A stretch of 64,000 nucleotides of DNA from Hymenobacter aranciens (GTDB lineage: Bacteria > Bacteroidota > Bacteroidia > Cytophagales > Hymenobacteraceae): positions 1-64,000 of the forward strand of contig NZ_JAUQSY010000010.1 of the NCBI RefSeq assembly GCF_030580865.1, given 5' to 3'. Made by a program: the position numbers and the translations under genes. The notes below the pieces were generated by a model that ran no database searches, was not told the origin of the DNA, and was given only the letters and a program-made list of their open reading frames with translations. Shown one piece after another: positions 26,220-33,114 of the stretch (position 1 is its first letter; every line of letters starts with the position of its first letter).

Positions 26220-26597
26220 CTACTTCAGCAGGTCGGTCTGGCTGCGTACTACCTCGCGGGCAATGGCGAGGTTGGTATCGCGCGGGTTCACGACGAGGTA
26301 GATAAATTTCTTGCCATCGTTGGCCACCTTGAGCAGGTGCAGCTGGTTGGTGAGGGTGATGAGAACGTCGTCGATAGTTTCGTTTTGCAGCTTGAGGGCC
26401 GAAATGGCTTTCTGCTTTTGCTTGACGACTTCCGTGTTGTAGGCGGCCGCCGTGTCGGGGTTAATGGAGGAGTTGGAGTGCGAGGCCAGGCTCATGCCCG
26501 AACTGATATCGACGACGGCGACGGCCAGCAGGGCGGGCAAATCGTTGAGAATGTTCTGGACAACCTGCCCGGCGGGGGTAGAGGTAGAATACGCCAT
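26220..26597 (-). CDS. Roadblock/LC7-domain-like protein
   Basis: A 125-residue protein from the ATG at 26597. A helix (AGQVVQNILNDLP) is followed by LAVAVVDISSGMSLASHS and, after a charged helix, LTNQLHLLKVANDGKKFIYLVVNPRDTNLAIAREVV. That alpha-beta order matches roadblock domains, as in MglB. Relatives regulate small GTPases in motility and polarity. No MglA-like GTPase is adjacent, so the partner is unknown. Confidence 0.65.
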   Translation of the reverse strand: MAYSTSTPAGQVVQNILNDLPALLAVAVVDISSGMSLASHSNSSINPDTAAAYNTEVVKQKQKAISALKLQNETIDDVLITLTNQLHLLKVANDGKKFIYLVVNPRDTNLAIAREVVRSQTDLLK

Positions 26598-26750
26598 TGC
26601 GTTGAAAATAGGGGAGAAAGAAGTGGATGCCCGCTGTAGTGAACGGTCATTGAGGATGACCACAAAGTTGGGGCAGCTTCTCCGGTGCTTACTTGACGAA
26701 TATCAAGTGGCCACTTGAGAGAAATCATTTCCCAGCTGAATGGCTTTAAT

Positions 26751-26790
26751 AAAAAATCCCCCGCCGTAGGCTGCGACGAGGGATTTTTTG
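26751..26790 (-). terminator. Terminator downstream of the first SDR gene
   Basis: AAAAAATCCC pairs with GGGATTTTTT with an imperfect inner stem. It lies just past the inverted repeat at 26792-26905. Confidence 0.75.
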
Positions 26791-26791
26791 G

Positions 26792-26905
26792 GGGTGGTAG
26801 TACGAATTCCCCGCAGGAGTTCGTACTACCACTTTGTCGTTGTTAGAACCGCGCAGACATCAGAGTGGTAGTACGAACCCCTGCGGGGAATTCGTACTAC
26901 CACCC
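26792..26905. repeat. Nested inverted repeat, 42-base arms
   Basis: Arms 26792-26833 and 26864-26905 are reverse complements apart from one position. Each arm is itself a palindrome built on GGTGGTAGTACGAA and TTCGTACTACCAC, so the DNA can fold as one long hairpin or two short ones. It fills most of the 318-base spacer between the roadblock and SDR genes; the rest holds a terminator and about 150 bases with no feature. Confidence 0.95.
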
Positions 26906-26915
26906 GTAACCGCGC

Positions 26916-27677
26916 CTATAGGTGAATGCCGCCCGATACCTCGATGCGCTGGCCGTTAATCCAGCCGGCTTCCGGGGTGCAGAGGAAGGCTACGACGCCG
27001 CCGATGTCGTCGGGCAAACCTACGCGGCCGAGGGCGGTGAGGCTGGCCAGGTGCTGGTTGACCTGGGCGTTGTCGCGCACCATGCCGCCGCCGAAGTCGG
27101 TTTCGATGGCGCCGGGGGCCACCACGTTGGCCGCAATTTGGCGGCTGCCGAGCTCCTGGGCCATGTAGCGGGTCAGCACGTCGATGCCGCCTTTCATAGT
27201 GGCATAGGCTGAGTAGCCAGCCCCGGCGAAGCGAACTAAACCGGAGGAAATGTTGATGATGCGGCCGCCGTCGCTGAGCAGCGGCAGGGCCTTTTGGGTC
27301 AGGAAGTACGTGCCTTTGAGGTGGATATTCACCATGTCGTCGAACTGTGCCTCGGTGGTGTCGGCGAAGGGGGCGTACACGCCGGTGCCGGCGTTGTTGA
27401 TGAGGAAATCAAACTTCCCGGTGCCGAAGGTGTCGCGCAGGGTGCTGCCCAGGCGGGTGAAGAAGTCGGCAAAGCCAGAGCTGGCCGAGGCGTCGAGCTG
27501 CAGGGTGGCGGCTTTGGCGCCGAGGGCTTCAATTTCGGCTACCACGCTCTGGGCCTCGGCCTGCTGGCTGTGGTAGGTGAGGACGACGCTGATGCCTTTT
27601 TTGGCCAGAGCGAGGGCCATGTTTTTGCCGAGGCCGCGGCTGCCGCCGGTGACGAGGGCGATTTTGGGAGTGCTCAT
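26916..27677 (-). CDS. SDR family oxidoreductase (copy A)
   Basis: A 253-residue short-chain dehydrogenase. It has the cofactor motif TGGSRGLG (residues 10-17), NNAG, the catalytic Ser in NISSGLVRF, and a Tyr/Lys site in YSAYATMKGG. FabG-like, but the substrate is not predictable. Its first 53 residues are identical to those of the SDR at 37798-38550 and the rest is clearly diverged. An AraC-type regulator gene lies 200 bases upstream on the same strand, as in the second copy. Confidence 0.9.
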   Translation of the reverse strand: MSTPKIALVTGGSRGLGKNMALALAKKGISVVLTYHSQQAEAQSVVAEIEALGAKAATLQLDASASSGFADFFTRLGSTLRDTFGTGKFDFLINNAGTGVYAPFADTTEAQFDDMVNIHLKGTYFLTQKALPLLSDGGRIINISSGLVRFAGAGYSAYATMKGGIDVLTRYMAQELGSRQIAANVVAPGAIETDFGGGMVRDNAQVNQHLASLTALGRVGLPDDIGGVVAFLCTPEAGWINGQRIEVSGGIHL

Positions 27678-27780
27678 TTGAGAGTGATTAAAGGGTTGAT
27701 TGGAACACTGCAAAGGTCCGGCGGGAGCGGGGCGGGGTGTTTGCGCCGGGCAATCGGGTTTTTGCAAAATTCAAATCGTC

Positions 27781-27868
27781 TGTCATGCTGAACGCAGTGA
27801 AGCATCCTCTCACGTCTCAACGATTTCGTTATAGCGTGAGAGGATGCTTCACTGCGTTCAGCATGACA
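27781..27868. repeat. Inverted repeat, CATGCTGAACGCAGTGAAGC family (copy 1)
   Basis: Arms 27781-27814 and 27835-27868 are near-perfect complements around a 20-base loop. The same element is at 42110-42214 and half of it at 9110-9132. It lies between the regulator and SDR genes of pair A. Confidence 0.95.
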
Positions 27869-27877
27869 GTTCCTGCC

Positions 27878-28810
27878 TTATTGCCGGAAGGCCCCGGGCG
27901 CCATGGCCGTCTGGCGCTTGAAGAAGTTGGAAAAGTGCGCCACTTCGGCGAAGCCGAGGCTGTCGGCGATTTCCGACACCGTCCAGTTGGTTTGGCGGAG
28001 CAGCACCTGGGCTTCCTGCACCACGCGGCCGCCGATGAGCTCGGTGGTGGTGCGGCCGGTGGTTTCGCGCAGCACCTTGTTGAGGTGGTTGACGTGCACG
28101 GCGAGGCGGTCGGCGTAGTCGCGGGCGGTGCGCAGGCGCAGGCGCTGCCCGGGCGTTTCGATGGGGAACTGGCGCTCCAGCAGCTCGATGAACAGCGAGG
28201 TGACGCGGGCCGAGGCATTGTGGGCCGGGTGCAGGGCGGTGGCGGGCTGCAGCTTCTGGCCCAGGTGAATGAGCTCCAGCACGTAGGTGCGCAGCAGGTC
28301 GTACTTATAGGCGTAGTCGGCGGTGATTTCGCGCTGCATCTTGCTGAAAATGCTGCGGATTTCGGTGGCCTGCTCGTCGGTGAGGGTGAAGACGGGGAAG
28401 CCGCCGGGCTGGAAGATGGGCAGCTCATCCACGGTCACGCCGCTCTTGGAGGGCAGCAGGAATTCGGCGGTGAAGATGCAGAACTGTGCGGTTTGGGGGC
28501 CGTCCTGGGGCAGCCAGTTGTAGGGCACCTGCGGCGAGGCGAAGAGCAGGGCGTTGTGCTCGATGTCGATGACTTTGTCGGCGTACTCGGCGCGGTTGCG
28601 GCCGCTGATGAGGCTGATTTTGTAGTAGGCCCGGCGGTCGTAGGGCATGGCGAGCTTGCCGGCGGGGCTGTTGCGCATCAGCTCGCTCAGGTCGAAAACG
28701 TTGAAGTGCCCGACTTCCTGCTGGATGCCGTTGGGCAGCAGCGTGTGCAGCTCGGCCCCGGTGCCGGTGGTCATCTGCTGGTAGAATTCTTCGAGGGCAA
28801 TGGCTTTCAT
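27878..28810 (-). CDS. AraC-family transcriptional regulator (pair A)
   Basis: A 310-residue regulator. The N-terminal two-thirds form a cupin-like sensing domain (HTLLPNGIQQEVGHFNVFDL; LHPAHNASARVTSLF). The C-terminal 100 residues carry two helix-turn-helix units: TARDYADRLAVHVNHLNKVL and WTVSEIADSLGFAEVAHFSNFFKR. It is closely related to the regulator at 38644-39582, and both are followed by a similar SDR gene. It probably controls that SDR or itself. The ligand is unknown. Confidence 0.92.
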   Translation of the reverse strand: MKAIALEEFYQQMTTGTGAELHTLLPNGIQQEVGHFNVFDLSELMRNSPAGKLAMPYDRRAYYKISLISGRNRAEYADKVIDIEHNALLFASPQVPYNWLPQDGPQTAQFCIFTAEFLLPSKSGVTVDELPIFQPGGFPVFTLTDEQATEIRSIFSKMQREITADYAYKYDLLRTYVLELIHLGQKLQPATALHPAHNASARVTSLFIELLERQFPIETPGQRLRLRTARDYADRLAVHVNHLNKVLRETTGRTTTELIGGRVVQEAQVLLRQTNWTVSEIADSLGFAEVAHFSNFFKRQTAMAPGAFRQ

Positions 28811-28833
28811 GTAGCGGGCGGGTTTGCGAAATT

Positions 28834-28841
28834 CAAAGGTA
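28834..28841 (-). promoter_or_regulatory. -7 element TACCTTTG of the pair A regulator gene
   Basis: CAAAGGTA on the plus strand, 23 bases before the minus-strand start codon. Its last base is the first base of the perfect inverted repeat at 28841-28913. Confidence 0.6.
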
Positions 28842-28913
28842 GTAGCGCGGACTTTGTAGTCCGCGAGTATGAACGAACAGCGCGAACTCGCGGACTACAA
28901 AGTCCGCGCTACT
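28841..28913. repeat. Perfect 28-bp inverted repeat between divergent regulator genes
   Basis: Arms 28841-28868 and 28886-28913 are exact reverse complements with a 17-base loop. The core is GCGGACTTTGTAGTCCGC, itself palindromic. The element spans the DNA between the -7 boxes of the two divergent AraC-type genes and touches both. It may be an operator or a palindromic mobile sequence. Confidence 0.95.
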
Positions 28914-28914
28914 G

Positions 28915-28922
28915 TAGTTTTG
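28915..28922 (+). promoter_or_regulatory. -7 element TAGTTTTG, implying a leaderless transcript
   Basis: This TAnnTTTG ends only four bases before the ATG at 28927. Transcription would start at or next to the start codon, or translation could begin at the second Met (28933). Confidence 0.5.
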
Positions 28923-28926
28923 GCCC

Positions 28927-29817
28927 ATGAATATGCTCAGCAGTACGCCGCCGGTACCAGTCCATGCGTTCAAGCGCGACGAGGCCAGCGGCAACAACTG
29001 GTTTACCATCACGCGGTCGGAGGGTGGGCTGACGTACGAGGCGGACTTGCTGCTGCCGCACCGTAAGGACTACTACCTCATGGTGTTTGTGCGGCGCAAC
29101 CAGGGCCGGCACTGGGCCGACGGGAAAGCCTACGAGCACCCCGACAACTCCTTTTACTTCTCGGGCCCGGCCCAGATGCTGGTGAAGGAAGAGGCCACGC
29201 CCTTCTGGGGCACGCACTTCGCGTTCACGAGCGAGTTTCTGGCCCTGCAGCCGAGTGCCGATTTGCGCAGCCTGCCGCTCATCCAGAACCCCCACCAGGG
29301 GCACGAGCTGCGCCTGACCGAGGCCGATGCGTTGGTAGTAGAAGACCTGCTGGCCCGGCTCGAAGCCGAGCAGGCCCGCCCCGGCGAGTGGCAGCACCGC
29401 CTGCTCACGGCCTACCTCACGGCGCTGCTCACCTACCTGAGCCGGCTTTATAAGGAGCAGTTTACGGGCGCCGAGCCCTCGGCCGAGCAGCGGCTGCTGC
29501 ACGCCTACCAGGCCCGAGTGGAGGAGCACTTCCGCGAGCTGCACGAGGTGGGCGACTACGCGGCGCAGCTGCACCTCTCGGCCGGGCACCTGAGCGAGGT
29601 GGTGAAGGCCCAAAGCGGCAAGCCCGCCATCAAGCACCTGCACGACCGGCTGGTGCTGGAGGCCCGCCGCCTGCTGTTCTACACCCGGCAGCCGCTCAAG
29701 GAAATTGCCTTCGACCTGGGCTTCTCGGATGCTTCGTACTTCAACCGCTTCTTCAAGCGCGAAACCGGCAGCACGCCGGCCCAGTACCGCAGCAATACCC
29801 GCAAAATGTACCAGTAA
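28927..29817 (+). CDS. AraC-family transcriptional regulator
   Basis: A 296-residue regulator, more distant from the other two AraC proteins here. The N-terminal part is a cupin-like domain (FTITRSEGGLTYEADLLLPHRKDYYLMVFV). The C-terminal DNA-binding part contains DYAAQLHLSAGHLSEVVKAQ and QPLKEIAFDLGFSDASYFNRFFKRETG. It is divergent from regulator A and shares its control region. The SDR gene 76 bases downstream is its likely target. The start could also be the Met at 28933. Confidence 0.92.
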   Translation: MNMLSSTPPVPVHAFKRDEASGNNWFTITRSEGGLTYEADLLLPHRKDYYLMVFVRRNQGRHWADGKAYEHPDNSFYFSGPAQMLVKEEATPFWGTHFAFTSEFLALQPSADLRSLPLIQNPHQGHELRLTEADALVVEDLLARLEAEQARPGEWQHRLLTAYLTALLTYLSRLYKEQFTGAEPSAEQRLLHAYQARVEEHFRELHEVGDYAAQLHLSAGHLSEVVKAQSGKPAIKHLHDRLVLEARRLLFYTRQPLKEIAFDLGFSDASYFNRFFKRETGSTPAQYRSNTRKMYQ

Positions 29818-29856
29818 TACCGCCGAATGGACGCCAGCGGGGCCTGCCAGGCCCGG

Positions 29857-29864
29857 TAATTTTG
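29857..29864 (+). promoter_or_regulatory. -7 element TAATTTTG upstream of an SDR gene
   Basis: A perfect match to TAnnTTTG, 29 bases before the ATG at 29894, so the SDR gene can be transcribed separately from the regulator. Confidence 0.6.
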
Positions 29865-29893
29865 TGCTGTTAATCAAGCCACCAACTTTACCG

Positions 29894-30631
29894 ATGAAAA
29901 CCGCCCTCATTACCGGTGCCAACCGCAGCATTGGCTTCGAAGCCGCCCGGCAACTACTCCAACAAGGCTACTACGTGTACCTCGGCGCGCGCGACCTGGC
30001 CCGGGGCCAGCAGGCCGTGGCTCAGCTCCACGCCGAAGGCCTCACCCAGGTGGAGCCCCTGCAAATCGACGTGGCCGACCCAGCCTCCGTGGCCGCCGCC
30101 CGCACGGCCCTGGGCCAGCAAACCGAGGTGCTCGACGTGCTCATCAACAACGCCGGCATCCTCGGGGGCATGGTGCAGCCCGCCACCAGCACGCCCGTCA
30201 GCGCTATCAAAGAGGTGTTCGAAACCAACGTCTTTGGCGTGATTGAAGTCACCCAGGCCTTTCTCGACTTGCTGCGGCGCTCGCCCGCCCCGCGCATCGT
30301 GAACGTGACCTCGGGCCTGGGCTCGCTGACTTTGCACACCGACCCGAGCTGGAAATACTACGCCGTGAAGGGCGCCGCCTACGCGCCCTCCAAGGCAGCC
30401 CTCAACGCCTACACCATCATGCTGGCCTACGAGCTGCGCGACACGCCCTTCAAGGTGAACGCCGTGGACCCCGGCTACACCGCCACCGACTTCAACCACC
30501 ACAGCGGCCCCGGCACCGTGGCCGATGCCGCCGCCCGCGTGGTGAAGGCCGCCGTGCTCGGCCCGGATGGCCCCACCAGCCAGTTTTTCAGCGACGACAA
30601 CGCGCCCGACACCGGCATCAGCCCGTGGTAG
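29894..30631 (+). CDS. SDR family NAD(P)-dependent oxidoreductase (carbonyl reductase-like)
   Basis: A 245-residue classical short-chain dehydrogenase: TGANRSIG cofactor motif, NNAGILGG, catalytic Ser in NVTSGLGSL, and Tyr/Lys in YAPSKAALN. The insert before YAPSK (HTDPSWKYYAVKGAA) is like carbonyl-reductase type SDRs. The chain is complete. It is unrelated in detail to the two SDR copies paired with the other AraC regulators. It lies downstream of an AraC gene and before a strong terminator. The substrate is unknown. Confidence 0.9.
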   Translation: MKTALITGANRSIGFEAARQLLQQGYYVYLGARDLARGQQAVAQLHAEGLTQVEPLQIDVADPASVAAARTALGQQTEVLDVLINNAGILGGMVQPATSTPVSAIKEVFETNVFGVIEVTQAFLDLLRRSPAPRIVNVTSGLGSLTLHTDPSWKYYAVKGAAYAPSKAALNAYTIMLAYELRDTPFKVNAVDPGYTATDFNHHSGPGTVADAAARVVKAAVLGPDGPTSQFFSDDNAPDTGISPW

Positions 30632-30638
30632 AAACCAA

Positions 30639-30672
30639 CAAAAAAGCCCCTCGCCAGAGGGGCTTTTTTGTT
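30639..30672. terminator. Bidirectional terminator
   Basis: AAAAAAGCCCCTC pairs with GAGGGGCTTTTTT between two convergent genes. Its right end overlaps the final bases of the minus-strand gene ending at 30671. Confidence 0.9.
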
Positions 30673-31405
30673 AGGCCTGCGGGTCGGCCGGGGGCGTGGC
30701 TCCGTCGGTTTTCTTCGCTTTCGCCTTTTTGGCGGGCTTGGGCTGGGTGAAAATCTTCTGGTCGTAGAGGGTTTTCACCCGCTCGGGCTCGTCGATGTGC
30801 ATTTTCACCTGGTCGAGCAGGTTGAGTTTCAACTGGCGGGCGGCGGCCTGGCGCAGCTTTTTTTCTTCCTTGCTGTCGTCCTGCACTTCGCCCTTGCTTT
30901 CGCCCTGGTCCTTGCGGGCGTCTTTGTAGGCTTGTTTGAGCTCGGCGGCGCGGGTACGGAGGGCCTCGCCGAGCTCCTTTTTATAGGTGGTGGTGAGGGT
31001 GGCCACGCGGTCGAGCAGGCCGGAGAGGGTGTCGAGCGTCACGCCGGTGTACTCGCTGCGGCCCTTGGGCAGGAAGAGGGTGAGGGCCGTGGGATTGGGC
31101 GTGGTGCGGGTGAAAATGTAGGGCACATCCACCAGCAGCTCCTTTTTGACGAAGGTTTTGAAATCGGCCAGCACTTTTTCCACCGCGTCGGTGTCGCCGT
31201 AGCGCGCGCTCAGGTTGAGGTCCTGCACGCCGAGGAAGGCGGCGTAGGCGTCGCGGTGCGGCGTGAGGGCGTCAATCTGGGCCGTGTACTGGTCCCCGGT
31301 GTTGAGGCCGCTCATGCGGTCGAGCGTGCCGTTCATGAGGGCCAGGAAGTCCAGGCGGGGCCGTTTTTTGTTGGCGAAAGGGTTGTCGAGGTAAGGTAAA
31401 AACAT
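30671..31405 (-). CDS. Hypothetical protein, helical, Lys-rich C-terminus
   Basis: A 244-residue protein with no signal peptide or membrane segment. The middle is predicted to be largely helical (KKELGEALRTRAAELKQAYKDARK), and the end is a basic low-complexity tail (PKPAKKAKAKKTDG). I do not recognise a family. The regular helices and the opening MFLPYLDNPFANKKRPRLDFL could suit a structural or nucleic-acid-associated protein, but this is a guess. Array 2 lies directly upstream of its start. Confidence 0.65.
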   Translation of the reverse strand: MFLPYLDNPFANKKRPRLDFLALMNGTLDRMSGLNTGDQYTAQIDALTPHRDAYAAFLGVQDLNLSARYGDTDAVEKVLADFKTFVKKELLVDVPYIFTRTTPNPTALTLFLPKGRSEYTGVTLDTLSGLLDRVATLTTTYKKELGEALRTRAAELKQAYKDARKDQGESKGEVQDDSKEEKKLRQAAARQLKLNLLDQVKMHIDEPERVKTLYDQKIFTQPKPAKKAKAKKTDGATPPADPQA

Positions 31406-31469
31406 GATGGTAAGCGGTTAGGTGAGTGAGGATGCCAAGGTACTAGAAAAAATTAATTTCATTCCCGCA

Positions 31470-31665
31470 GCACCCCCTCCCGGCGTCGGGAGGCCCATCT
31501 TTGGCCCCAAACCCGGCCCTCCCATCGTCGGGAGCACCATCTTTCACCCCAAACAGACCCTCCCGACGATGGGAGCACCATCTTTCACTTCAAACCCAGC
31601 CCTCCCATCGTCGGGAGGCCTCCCTTTCAGGCCAAAGATGGCCCTCCCGACGATGGGAGGGGGAG
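31470..31665. repeat. 42-bp-phased degenerate intergenic array 2
   Basis: Five hairpin cores of the type CCCTCCCATCGTCGGGAG start at about 31475, 31517, 31558, 31600 and 31642, spaced 42, 41, 42 and 42 bp. Cores alternate with CATCTTT-rich segments half a period (21 bp) away. The array lies upstream of the gene starting at 31405 and overlaps the end of a small membrane-protein frame at 31627-31764. Confidence 0.9.
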
Positions 31666-31764
31666 ACTGTGCCCCAGCAGCGCTCGCCACGCCAGCTCCA
31701 GCCCGAACGCGCCCCAGCCCAGGGCGGCGGCAAAGGTGAGGAAGGCGGCGAGGCGGGTTTTCAT
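31627..31764 (-). CDS. Small membrane protein, translationally coupled
   Basis: A 45-residue frame. Its ATG (31762-31764) overlaps the TGA of the upstream gene (31761-31763) in an ATGA arrangement. The N-terminal 30 residues (MKTRLAAFLTFAAALGWGAF then GLELAWRALL) form one basic-start hydrophobic helix, either a membrane anchor or an uncleaved signal. The last dozen residues are read from array 2, so the natural end may have been altered by the repeat. No family is recognised. Confidence 0.5.
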   Translation of the reverse strand: MKTRLAAFLTFAAALGWGAFGLELAWRALLGHSLPLPSSGGPSLA

Positions 31765-32201
31765 AGTTCAAGGGGAGGTAAGTTGTCCCAATAGGGCGGC
31801 GGCCAGGGATGGTTGGCATGGTCTGGCCACAATCCATGAATAGCATCCAGCAGCCGCTGGCCGCCCACAGTTACGGATTCTTCGTGCGAGAAGTAAAGGA
31901 CGAAATCGAAGGTGGCATTGGTATGCAGATGCTCTAAACCATCGTAGCCAAAAAAGCAGTCATCCAGTGATTTTCTGCTCACTGTCCCGCCCTCCACCAC
32001 CTCATATAGTTCCGCTGCCTGAAAGACCTTTCGCACTATGCCTCGCAAATCAGCGTCTGATACGGCTTCGTGGAAAGCTTCTTCGTTGTAGACTTCCGTG
32101 TGTGGAATCTGCTTGTGGTTGTCGCTAAGTGGAATCCAGCCGAAGGGAATATCGCAGCCCCAGCGGGCATTCAGCTCCAGAATAACCAGGTCTTCGTCCA
32201 T
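31761..32201 (-). CDS. Hypothetical protein
   Basis: A 146-residue soluble acidic protein (EDLVILELNARWGCDIPFGWIPL at the start). It has no signal peptide, and I recognise no family. GC content is somewhat lower than in neighbouring genes, especially over 31880-32120, which could mean recent acquisition. Its stop overlaps the start of a small membrane-protein frame. It could be a SUKH/Smi1-like or immunity-type protein given its size and acidity, but I see no decisive motif. Confidence 0.65.
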   Translation of the reverse strand: MDEDLVILELNARWGCDIPFGWIPLSDNHKQIPHTEVYNEEAFHEAVSDADLRGIVRKVFQAAELYEVVEGGTVSRKSLDDCFFGYDGLEHLHTNATFDFVLYFSHEESVTVGGQRLLDAIHGLWPDHANHPWPPPYWDNLPPLEL

Positions 32202-32237
32202 TACTCAAGTCTTTACTAACGCAAAATAGCCTTGCGC

Positions 32238-33008
32238 CTAGTGCGGCGTCAGCCGCAAAATCAGCTCCGCCAGGCCGCCAATCACCAGCACGTTGAGCAG
32301 CAGGCCCAGGGCCGTTATCAGGATGCCGCGCCACAGGCTGCCGCCCAATTGGTAAGCCCCCCGCGCCAGGGTCGTGAAGGCCCAGGCCTGGTAGAGCGGC
32401 ATGAGCAGGTTTTCGACCACGTACACCGTCCCGAATTGCGGCGTGCCCTGGGTGTAGCGCAGCAGCGGCAGAAACAGCATTTGCAGCACCATCACCGTGG
32501 CCATCATCAGGGCATTGGCCATGAAGTGCTCCACAAAATTGTAGCGCAGCCGCCGCAGCAGCCCCCACGAGAGCAGCGCAAACCCCGGCAGCGTAGCCAC
32601 TGTGAACCAGGCCAGGTACTTCATCGCCACCTGGCTTACGGCCAGGCCGTGCCGCTCGGCCGGGGTGCGGGCGGGCATTTCCGGCAGCACTTCCACGTGC
32701 AGTGCCAGTATCAGAAACGAGGCAATGCCCGCCACCAGCAGCACCAGCGCCAGCGGCTTAAACAGCTGCACGCGCTGCCCCGCCAGGTAGCGCCGCATGG
32801 TGTGGCCCGGCCGCCGCAGCATCTCCCAGATGGTGTAAACCACCCCCTTGTCGACGTGCCACACGCTGTGCAGCACCTCGTGCAGCAAGTAGCCCCAGGT
32901 GAAGCGGCGGGTGCTGGTCGCCTGCCCGCACTGGGCGCAGAAGGGGCCGGTGAGGGCCGCCTCGCAGTTGAGGCAGGCCGCGGGGAGAGCGTCGGAGGGA
33001 GAGTGCAT
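32238..33008 (-). CDS. DUF3667 family zinc-ribbon membrane protein
   Basis: A 256-residue protein. Residues 13-30 hold a CxxC pair (CLNCEAALTGPFCAQCGQ), a rubredoxin-like zinc ribbon. Then come HEVLHSVWHVDKGVVYTIWEMLRRPGHTMRRYLAGQR, characteristic of DUF3667, and four or five membrane helices. The family is common in Bacteroidota and its function is unknown. The ATG at 33008 was chosen because it puts the zinc ribbon near the N-terminus and lies after the promoter element at 33031-33038. Confidence 0.9.
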   Translation of the reverse strand: MHSPSDALPAACLNCEAALTGPFCAQCGQATSTRRFTWGYLLHEVLHSVWHVDKGVVYTIWEMLRRPGHTMRRYLAGQRVQLFKPLALVLLVAGIASFLILALHVEVLPEMPARTPAERHGLAVSQVAMKYLAWFTVATLPGFALLSWGLLRRLRYNFVEHFMANALMMATVMVLQMLFLPLLRYTQGTPQFGTVYVVENLLMPLYQAWAFTTLARGAYQLGGSLWRGILITALGLLLNVLVIGGLAELILRLTPH

Positions 33009-33030
33009 CGGCAGCAGGCGGGGAGGATGC

Positions 33031-33038
33031 CAAAGATA
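33031..33038 (-). promoter_or_regulatory. -7 element TATCTTTG of the DUF3667 gene
   Basis: CAAAGATA on the plus strand, 22 bases before the minus-strand start. No TTG is found at the expected distance. Confidence 0.5.
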
Positions 33039-33114
33039 GGCCCCGCCGCCAAGCCCGGCCGAACACAACCCCCGGCCGGCCGTAGGAGAGAGCCTGCCAT
33101 TTCATTTATTCTTC

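Noticed and set aside
31470..31665. CRISPR array
   Set aside because: Repeats are degenerate, adjacent without unique spacers of fixed length, and no cas gene is near. The same applies to the other four arrays.
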